This document shows, piece after piece, positions 1-4,661 of a DNA stretch of 5,632 nt (position 1 is its first letter; each line of letters begins with the position of its first letter). The notes under the pieces are model-generated. The model had not been told where the DNA came from, did no database searches, and was given only the letters and a program-made list of their open reading frames with translations. This DNA is from Helicobacteraceae bacterium (GTDB lineage: Bacteria; Campylobacterota; Campylobacteria; Campylobacterales; SZUA-545): contig JAISRI010000139.1 in NCBI GenBank assembly GCA_031273735.1, positions 1 through 5,632 on the forward strand, in the 5' to 3' direction. The translations under genes were made by a program, and so were the position numbers.

Positions 1-65
1 TCGCAATTGATTTCTTTTGTAAAAATCATTTAATTTATTAAAGCCGAAACTTTAGAGAGCAATTT

Positions 66-71
66 TATAAT
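66..71 (+). promoter_or_regulatory. Putative -10 element of the aroE promoter
   Basis: A perfect TATAAT lies 43 bases upstream of the aroE start, in an AT-rich stretch. No TTGACA-like hexamer lies 16-18 bases further upstream. That is acceptable for Campylobacterota, where the -35 box is usually weak and T-rich periodic sequence takes its place. Transcription would start near position 78 and give a leader of roughly 37 bases. The rest of 1-114 shows no gene. Confidence 0.5.
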
Positions 72-114
72 CGCGCTTTTGTTACCATTGAAAACTTTAA
101 TTTAGGTTTATCGA

Positions 115-912
115 ATGAAACTTCTTGCGGTTTTGGGCGATCCGATCGCGCATTCGCTTTCGCCGTTGATGCACAATTACGTCTATCAAAAAAATGCGAT
201 CGACGCGATTTATACGCGCTTAAGAATCGCGGACGGCAAGAGGTTGCGCGAAGTTTTCGAGGCGAACGACTTATACGGCGCGAACATCACGGTACCGCAT
301 AAAGAGGAGGCTTTTAGGCTTGCCGACGAGGTAAGCCAAACAGCCGAAAAAATCGGCGCGGTTAATACGTGGGTCAGAAACGGCGCTCGTATTATCGGAC
401 ATAATACGGACGCGGAAGGTTTTATGAGCGCGGCGGCGATTAAAAGCGGCGAAACCGCGCTGGTTTTGGGCGCGGGCGGAGCGGCTAGAGCGGTTGCGAT
501 CGCTCTTTTGGAAAGGGGAATCGATTTTGCCGTTCTTAATCGAAGCGCCGATCGATTAGCGTTTTTTGAGCGTTGTGGAGCTAGAGTTTTCTTATGGGAA
601 AATCCGCCTAATGAAAGATTTGATCTAATTATCAATACGACAAGCGCGGGCTTAAAAGACGATAGCTTACCGCTTGAAATTAACGCGCTAGAAAATTACT
701 TAAAAAGCGCCAAAGGCGCGTTCGATCTGATATACGGCAAAAAAACGCCCTTTTTACGTCTTGCCGAAGCGCTTGGAGTAAAGGCGCAAGACGGCGAAGA
801 TATGCTTGTTTTTCAAGGCGCGATCGCCCATTCGCTATTTTTCGGCGGCGATCGAACAAAGATCGCGCAAGATATGAAGACCGCGTTAAGGTTTCCTACA
901 TTATGGCTTTAA
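115..912 (+). CDS. aroE: Shikimate dehydrogenase (NADP+)
   Basis: This enzyme reduces 3-dehydroshikimate to shikimate with NADPH in the cytoplasmic shikimate pathway for aromatic amino acids and chorismate. The 265 residues match the usual length. The N-terminal substrate domain has the shikimate-binding serines in SLSPLMH (S14, S16), the catalytic lysine in NITVPHK (K63), N84 in AVNT and the catalytic aspartate in NTDAEGF (D99). The cofactor domain has the glycine-rich loop GAGGAARA (119-126) followed by NRS (142-144), where the family's NADP-selective members have NRT or NRS. The C-terminal part has DLIYGKKTPFL and FQGA (Q234), both usual substrate-site segments. The start is the first ATG in frame and precedes the conserved LLAVLGDPI. 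Its ribosome site is weak (TTTAGG, AGG at 104-106). The gene overlaps the next by 10 bases, so the two are probably one transcript. All expected catalytic residues are present. Confidence 0.95.
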   Translation: MKLLAVLGDPIAHSLSPLMHNYVYQKNAIDAIYTRLRIADGKRLREVFEANDLYGANITVPHKEEAFRLADEVSQTAEKIGAVNTWVRNGARIIGHNTDAEGFMSAAAIKSGETALVLGAGGAARAVAIALLERGIDFAVLNRSADRLAFFERCGARVFLWENPPNERFDLIINTTSAGLKDDSLPLEINALENYLKSAKGAFDLIYGKKTPFLRLAEALGVKAQDGEDMLVFQGAIAHSLFFGGDRTKIAQDMKTALRFPTLWL

Positions 913-1784
913 GTATCGAGCGTAAATCCACCATTATTACGAGCGCTACGGCGTTTTTACTCTCAATCGCTAAGTTTATGGCGGGTATTTTGACGGGCAG
1001 TATGGCTGTTATTACCAGCGCGATCGATTCGCTTTTGGATATGGCGATGAGTCTTTTTAATCTATTTGCCGTTAAGCAAAGCGAGCTAAATCCTAACGAA
1101 ACTTTCAATTACGGGCGCGGTAAGATCGAGGGGCTGGCGGCGCTATTTGAAGGGATACTGATCGCGTTTTCTGGAGCGTTTATTATCTATCAAAGCGCGC
1201 GCAATCTCATCGACGCAAAACCCATTGGCGATCTTGGCGCGGCTATATGGGCGATGATTTTTTCTATCGTCGTTACGACTTGTTTAATAATCGGGCTCAC
1301 TATGGCGCTTAGAAAAACTAATTCGCTAATTCTTAAAGCCGATCTGTTACATTATAAAAGCGATCTATGGACAAATATAGGGATTATCGTTTCGCTTGGA
1401 CTGATCGCGTTAAGCGGTTGGCATTTTATCGACGGAGTTATTTCGATCGCGATCGCGATTTTTATTCTTTTCGGGGCGTTTAAGATTGCGTGCGAGGGCG
1501 TTTTGACGCTTTTAGATCGCGCTATAGAGGAACCGCTTTTAAGCGCTATATGCGCGATTATCCAAAAGGCTCCGCTCGTCAAAAGTTATCACTCTTTGCG
1601 AACGCGCAAAAGCGCCAAAACATATATCATCGACGTTCATCTTGTTTTTAACGACGATATTTCGCTAATCGAAGCGCACGACTCCAGCGATTTTGTAGAA
1701 AACGCGATCGCGGCGCTTGAACCAAACGCCAAATGGTTAATCACAGTGCATCTAGATCCAAAAGACGACAGCCAAGAGAAATAA
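903..1784 (+). CDS. Cation diffusion facilitator family metal efflux protein (FieF/YiiP-like)
   Basis: This is an inner-membrane proton/divalent-metal antiporter that would export Zn2+, Fe2+ or a similar metal from the cytoplasm. Its 293 residues form six predicted membrane segments (about 11-31, 33-55, 76-98, 112-135, 155-171 and 173-192) and a cytoplasmic C-terminal domain (about 205-293). Aligned by eye to E. coli YiiP, the transport site is complete: D42 and D46 in IDSLLD, H150 and D154 in HYKSD. The C-terminal site also looks complete (H230, H246, H259, H283, D285). The intermediate cytoplasmic-loop site does not: the YiiP positions D68, H71 and H75 read N65, F68 and R72 here. The start ATG lies inside the end of aroE, with a weak AAGG about 11 bases upstream. 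This start keeps the first membrane segment whole. Metal specificity cannot be read from the sequence, so no gene symbol is given. Confidence 0.9.
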   Translation: MALSIERKSTIITSATAFLLSIAKFMAGILTGSMAVITSAIDSLLDMAMSLFNLFAVKQSELNPNETFNYGRGKIEGLAALFEGILIAFSGAFIIYQSARNLIDAKPIGDLGAAIWAMIFSIVVTTCLIIGLTMALRKTNSLILKADLLHYKSDLWTNIGIIVSLGLIALSGWHFIDGVISIAIAIFILFGAFKIACEGVLTLLDRAIEEPLLSAICAIIQKAPLVKSYHSLRTRKSAKTYIIDVHLVFNDDISLIEAHDSSDFVENAIAALEPNAKWLITVHLDPKDDSQEK

Positions 1785-1845
1785 TCCCGCGCATACAAAT
1801 ATCCTTCGCGCCTTTACGCCAAAATCCCTAACGATCCGCTTTGTA

Positions 1846-1872
1846 GTAAAAACCGCGCGGAATTGCGCTGTT
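1846..1872 (-). terminator. Possible intrinsic terminator of the LprI-like gene
   Basis: Read on the minus strand, AACAGCGC, a 6-base loop (AATTCC) and GCGCGGTT pair in 7 of 8 positions, with one A-G mismatch. A run of five T starts inside the right arm and ends in TTTAC. It lies about 22 bases after the stop of the minus-strand gene. On the plus strand no T-run follows the stem, so it would not serve the metal-efflux gene. The stem is imperfect and the T-run short. Nothing else is visible in the 110-base spacer 1785-1894. Confidence 0.35.
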
Positions 1873-1894
1873 GGTCGTCGATCTCTCTTGGCGC

Positions 1895-2269
1895 TTATCT
1901 AACGCAAGTTATATCGCCCTCTTCGCAATTTGCCAATTTTTCAATTTCCGCTATTCTCGCGTTTGTCTTTTCGGTTAGGCATACGCCGAGCGCCGCCGTA
2001 TGGATACTGCCGCTTTTTGAGTTAATCGTTTCAAACTCGCGCGCGAGATCGCGAAAATCGATCCAAGCCGCTTGCGCATTTTTCAGCGCCGCTTTTTGAT
2101 CGGCGTTTAGCGCGGCGCGGATTTTGTTTAGCGCCCGATCCGCTTTTGCGAAATCTTCGCCGTAACAGGCGTTTAATTGCGCTTGCGTAGAAGCCCGATC
2201 GCAATCGCTCGCCCATAAACTAGCGGCAAAATACGCCGCGCCTATCATACATATTATCGCTCTTTTCAC
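1895..2269 (-). CDS. Secreted LprI/DUF1311-family protein
   Basis: This is a small exported protein of 124 residues. Residues 1-20 look like a signal peptide: Lys-Arg at 2-3, a hydrophobic core and a likely cut near SLWA/SD. There is no lipobox cysteine at the cut. The mature part has the features of the LprI N-terminal domain (DUF1311): an early Cys with TQAQLNAC (28-35), ADRALNKI (43-50), AQAAWIDFRD (65-74), a GS at 87-88 and CLTEKTNARIAEIE (97-110). Some family members inhibit lysozyme, but for most the function is unknown, so only the family is asserted. The start is GTG, chosen because AAAGGAA lies 5 bases upstream and because the next ATG (residue 8) would remove the charged end of the signal. 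The Cys often found just after FRD (as in FRDAEC) is Arg/Glu here, leaving five Cys in the mature part (23, 35, 97, 115, 122). The gene stands alone, convergent with the metal exporter and divergent from por. Confidence 0.8.
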   Translation of the reverse strand: MKRAIICMIGAAYFAASLWASDCDRASTQAQLNACYGEDFAKADRALNKIRAALNADQKAALKNAQAAWIDFRDLAREFETINSKSGSIHTAALGVCLTEKTNARIAEIEKLANCEEGDITCVR

Positions 2270-2298
2270 GGCGTTCCTTTTTTTAATGAAAATCCGCC

Positions 2299-2304
2299 AT
2301 TTTA
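2299..2304 (-). promoter_or_regulatory. Putative -10 element for the LprI-like gene
   Basis: Read on the minus strand this is TAAAAT, a 5-of-6 match to TATAAT, 29 bases before the GTG start. Transcription would begin near 2292 and leave a short leader that includes the AAAGGAA ribosome site. A second candidate is the palindrome AACTATAGTT (2312-2321), which contains TATAGT on both strands. No clear -35 is visible for either. Confidence 0.35.
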
Positions 2305-2345
2305 CCCCAAAAACTATAGTTTCTTTTCGGTCGTATTAGCGCCGA

Positions 2346-2364
2346 AAGTCGCCGTTTGCGGCTT
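2346..2364. repeat. Short inverted repeat in the divergent spacer
   Basis: AAGTCGC and GCGGCTT form a 7-bp stem, with one T-G wobble, around a CGTTT loop. No T-run follows on either side, so it is a poor terminator. It is GC-rich in an otherwise AT-rich spacer, and lies between the two divergent promoter candidates. Its role is unknown; it could be an operator or a chance fold. Confidence 0.3.
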
Positions 2365-2387
2365 CTAGCGTTCCAAAATCGCAGATT

Positions 2388-2416
2388 TTTTGCTTATTTT
2401 TTCAGCAAATTGTAAT
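2388..2416 (+). promoter_or_regulatory. Putative por operon promoter
   Basis: TGTAAT at 2411-2416 matches TATAAT in 5 of 6 bases and follows a T-rich stretch (from 2386) of the kind that replaces the -35 box in Campylobacterota. TTGCTT at 2390-2395 is a possible -35, but it is only 15 bases away. Transcription would start near 2423 and give a leader of about 66 bases before porC. The same stretch contains the inverted repeat TTTGCT-N9-AGCAAA (2389-2409), which could be an operator lying over the promoter. This rests on pattern only. Confidence 0.35.
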
Positions 2417-2434
2417 TTTTATGGCAAGATTAAG

Positions 2435-2448
2435 TTAGGCTTTCCTAA
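2435..2448. repeat. Inverted repeat TTAGG-N4-CCTAA in the por leader
   Basis: This is a perfect 5-bp inverted repeat with a 4-base CTTT spacer, about 40 bases before the porC start and inside the predicted leader. It could be a small RNA hairpin or half of a protein-binding site. It is short enough to occur by chance. Confidence 0.25.
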
Positions 2449-2488
2449 AATCTATTTGCATACCGCAAAAACCTATAAAGGACGGAAA

Positions 2489-3043
2489 ATGCTAGAAATC
2501 AGATGGCACAGCAGAGCAGGTCAAGGAGCCGTTACGGGCGCGAAGGCGCTTTGCGAGGTAATGGCGGAAGATGGAAAATATGTGCAAGCGTTTTCGGTCT
2601 ATGGCGCCGAAAAGCGCGGCGCGCCGATGCACGCGTTTAACCGCATAAGCGACGAGGCGATTGTCGATCACAGCAAATCGATGCTACCCGATTACGTTTT
2701 AGTGATCGATCCGTCGTTGGTTTATACTAACGTTTCATACGATACAAAACCCGATGCGCGGTTTATCATCACGACGCACCTTTCAAAAGCCGATCTGATC
2801 AAGGAAGTTCCCGATCTGGCGGGCAAAAACGTAAGCGTGGTCGATTGTATTAAAATCTCGCAAGAGACGATAGGGCGGGCGATCCCAAATACGCCTATGC
2901 TCGGCGCGTTTATCAAGGTCTCCAACGCCTTTAGCCTCGAAAGTTTTTCAAACTCTATGAGTAAGATTCTTAAAAAGTTTCCGCAGAAAGTGATCGACGG
3001 CAACTTACAGGCGATCAAACGCGCTTACGACGAAGTTCAATAA
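2489..3043 (+). CDS. porC: Pyruvate:flavodoxin/ferredoxin oxidoreductase, gamma subunit
   Basis: This is the gamma subunit of the four-subunit pyruvate oxidoreductase, the part associated with CoA-dependent release of acetyl-CoA. The 184 residues are the usual length for a separate gamma chain. Family segments are WHSRAGQGAVTGAK near the N-terminus (6-19), YGAEKRGAPMHAF (38-50), DYVLVIDPSL (68-77) and NTPMLGAF (134-141). The start ATG at 2489 has AAAGGA 6 bases upstream and begins the conserved LEIRWHSRAGQG. A longer reading from a TTG at 2390 would add 33 residues unlike the family, translated from promoter-like sequence, so it is rejected. It is the first gene of the por operon. Its stop codon overlaps the ribosome site of porD. 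Gene order and sequence fit the Campylobacterota Por rather than the separate 2-oxoglutarate enzyme (Oor); the substrate is inferred from this. Confidence 0.93.
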   Translation: MLEIRWHSRAGQGAVTGAKALCEVMAEDGKYVQAFSVYGAEKRGAPMHAFNRISDEAIVDHSKSMLPDYVLVIDPSLVYTNVSYDTKPDARFIITTHLSKADLIKEVPDLAGKNVSVVDCIKISQETIGRAIPNTPMLGAFIKVSNAFSLESFSNSMSKILKKFPQKVIDGNLQAIKRAYDEVQ

Positions 3044-3049
3044 AGGAGG
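3042..3049 (+). promoter_or_regulatory. Strong Shine-Dalgarno of porD
   Basis: AAAGGAGG begins inside the porC stop codon (TAA, 3041-3043) and lies 4 bases before the GTG start of porD. A near-perfect site ahead of a non-ATG start fixes the start choice and suggests that a terminating ribosome on porC could feed porD. Confidence 0.75.
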
Positions 3050-3053
3050 ATTT

Positions 3054-3443
3054 GTGGTAGACGAACATAATCTTTTAGGCTGGAGCGAGTTTGAGGCGGG
3101 CGCAACGTTGTTTTCTTTTGAAGGCGATCGCGCTAATAACGTTTTTCACGAGAATAATTCAATCAAACATAGCGTCGCCGATTGGCGCGTGGTAAAGCCG
3201 ATATTTAATCCAAACGGCTGTATTCATTGTCAATTTTGCTGGGTTGCTTGCCCCGACACGTCGATCGTGGCGCGGGATAAGAAGTTCGGCTATATCGACT
3301 ACGATCACTGTAAAGGGTGCGGAATCTGCTCGGCTGTTTGTCCGACAAATCCAAAATCGCTTGTAATGTTTCCAAATCAGGTCAAGCCTGAAGACGCGAT
3401 CAAATCGTGGCCTGCAAAAGAAGAGAAGAAAAAGGAGCAATGA
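3054..3443 (+). CDS. porD: Pyruvate:flavodoxin/ferredoxin oxidoreductase, delta subunit (2x[4Fe-4S])
   Basis: This is the ferredoxin-like delta subunit that carries electrons from the catalytic core to the external acceptor. The 129 residues contain two classical cluster motifs of the type CxxCxxCxxxCP: C56, C59, C62, C66 and C86, C89, C92, C96, each followed by proline. About 50 residues precede the ferredoxin fold, as in other separate delta chains of this group, and include the DWRVVKPIFNPNGCIHC approach to the first cluster. The C-terminus is a charged tail (EEKKKEQ). The start is GTG at 3054, supported by the strong AAAGGAGG just upstream. The gap from porC is 10 bases, and the stop overlaps the porA start. 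All eight cluster cysteines are present, so the subunit looks intact. Confidence 0.93.
   Translation: MVDEHNLLGWSEFEAGATLFSFEGDRANNVFHENNSIKHSVADWRVVKPIFNPNGCIHCQFCWVACPDTSIVARDKKFGYIDYDHCKGCGICSAVCPTNPKSLVMFPNQVKPEDAIKSWPAKEEKKKEQ
3432..3443 (+). promoter_or_regulatory. porD-porA junction with tandem ATG starts
   Basis: AAGGAG at 3432-3437 precedes two consecutive ATG codons in the same frame, at 3440 and 3443. The porD stop TGA (3441-3443) overlaps both. The second ATG is 5 bases from the ribosome site and the first only 2, so 3443 is preferred. Either choice indicates translational coupling, and the protein differs by one Met. Confidence 0.65.
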
Positions 3444-4651
3444 TGGCGAATATGCAAAAAGTCGTTTGGGACGGCAACACCGCCGCCGCGCAAGCTATGC
3501 GTCAGGCAAAAATCGACGTTGTGGCGGCGTATCCGATCACTCCTTCCACGCCGATCGTTCAGCGATATTCGCAATTTGTAGCCGACGGCGAGGTTTCTGG
3601 GGAGTTTGTTATGGTAGAGAGCGAACACTCCGCTATGAGCGCGTGCGTAGGCGCGGCGGCGGCTGGCGGGCGCGTGGCGACGGCGACAAGCTCGCAAGGT
3701 TACGCGCTGATGATCGAGGTTTTGTATCAAGCGTCTGGAATGCGCTTGCCGATCGTAATGAACGTGGTCAATCGCGCGCTTGCCGCCCCCTTGAACATTC
3801 ACGGCGATCACTCCGATATGTATCTTGGGCGCGACGCGGGTTGGATCAACCTATGCGCTTTTAATCCGCAGGAGGCGTATGATCTGAACTTTATCGCTTT
3901 CAAAACGGCGGAGGATATGCGCGTGCGCCTACCCTCCGCGATCAATCAGGACGGCTTTATCACAAGCCACACAACGGAGATCGTCATACCGCTAGACGAC
4001 GAAAGCGCCTATAATTTTATCGGCGATTACAAACCTCATAACCCTATGTTAGACTCCGAACGCCCCGCCACTTACGGCGCGCAAACGGAAGGCGAATGGC
4101 ACTACGAACACAAAATGCGGCACAACCACGCGATCGTAGAGAGCCAAAAGGTTGTAGAAGAGAACTTCGCCGATTTTGCAAAACTTTCAGGACGACAATA
4201 TAAGGTTGTTGAAAGCTACAAAGCCGAAGACGCGGACGAGATTATCGTTTGTATCGGCAGCGTTTTCGGCACGACGCAGATCGCCGTGGATAATTTGCGA
4301 AAGTCGGGGCGAAAGGTTGGATTGGTCGGTATTCGCCTATGGCGACCTTTTCCAAAAAAAGAGCTTGCGGCGGCGATCAAAAGCGCAAAGACAATCGCTG
4401 TTTTGGATCGCTCGGCGCCGCTTGGCACAACGGGCGCTCTTTACGGAGAAACGGCGGCGGCGATCGTGGAAAACGGGCTAAAAGCGACGCTACTTAACTA
4501 TATTTACGGTTTGGGCGGGCGCGATACGACTGTGGAGCATTTAGAGGCGATCTTTGGCGAAGCGCTAGAGTGTTCCAAAGCTGGCAAACGGGTTAAGCCG
4601 ATTATGCAAACAATCAACCTCAGAGGCAAACCTCTGAGCTTTTATCCTTAA
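3443..4651 (+). CDS. porA: Pyruvate:flavodoxin/ferredoxin oxidoreductase, alpha subunit
   Basis: This is the alpha chain of the thiamine diphosphate core, which with PorB binds pyruvate and TPP. It has 402 residues from the preferred start. The N-terminal domain (about 1-240) has AYPITPSTP (29-37) with the pyruvate-contacting threonine (T33), the VESEHSAMSA loop with E60, which corresponds to the TPP-activating Glu of the Desulfovibrio enzyme, GRVATATSSQG (76-86), and NRALAAPLNIHGDHSD (110-125) with the substrate arginine R111. The second domain (about 262-375) has EIIVCIGSVFG, KVGLVGIRLWRPFP (291-304) and IYGLGGRD (354-361). A longer reading from GTG at 3407 adds lysine/arginine-rich residues inside porD and is rejected. 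The start overlaps the porD stop. The last codons (L393-S399) form a perfect hairpin just ahead of porB. Confidence 0.95.
   Translation: MANMQKVVWDGNTAAAQAMRQAKIDVVAAYPITPSTPIVQRYSQFVADGEVSGEFVMVESEHSAMSACVGAAAAGGRVATATSSQGYALMIEVLYQASGMRLPIVMNVVNRALAAPLNIHGDHSDMYLGRDAGWINLCAFNPQEAYDLNFIAFKTAEDMRVRLPSAINQDGFITSHTTEIVIPLDDESAYNFIGDYKPHNPMLDSERPATYGAQTEGEWHYEHKMRHNHAIVESQKVVEENFADFAKLSGRQYKVVESYKAEDADEIIVCIGSVFGTTQIAVDNLRKSGRKVGLVGIRLWRPFPKKELAAAIKSAKTIAVLDRSAPLGTTGALYGETAAAIVENGLKATLLNYIYGLGGRDTTVEHLEAIFGEALECSKAGKRVKPIMQTINLRGKPLSFYP
4619..4643 (+). terminator. Perfect hairpin with short T-run at the end of porA
   Basis: CTCAGAGG (4619-4626) and CCTCTGAG (4631-4638) pair perfectly over 8 bp around a 4-base CAAA loop, followed by CTTTTA. 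It sits within the last porA codons (residues 393-399) and ends 13 bases before the AGGAG of porB. It has the form of a weak intrinsic terminator, but its position inside an operon points to partial attenuation, an mRNA processing site or stabilisation of the porCDA message. The T-run is only four bases, so full termination is unlikely. Function is inferred. Confidence 0.4.
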
Positions 4652-4661
4652 GGAGAGCGCA

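Noticed and set aside
1785..1894. Terminator for the metal-efflux gene on the plus strand
   Set aside because: The only stem in this spacer is followed by a T-run on the minus strand alone. No plus-strand hairpin with a T-run was seen.
1863..2099. Plus-strand reading frame of 78 codons opposite the LprI-like gene
   Set aside because: It is antisense to a gene with recognisable family motifs and a signal peptide, and its translation shows no family features.
2390..2488. N-terminal extension of porC starting at TTG 2390
   Set aside because: The added 33 residues do not resemble gamma subunits and come from promoter-like AT-rich sequence. The ATG at 2489 has a good ribosome site and begins the conserved region.
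3407..3442. Longer porA starting at GTG 3407
   Set aside because: It would overlap porD by 37 bases and add a lysine/arginine-rich tail unlike the family. The ATG pair at 3440/3443 follows AAGGAG.
3377..3811. Minus-strand reading frame of 144 codons spanning the porD-porA junction
   Set aside because: It is antisense to two well-supported genes, rich in Arg/His as expected of a shadow frame, and has no recognisable motif.
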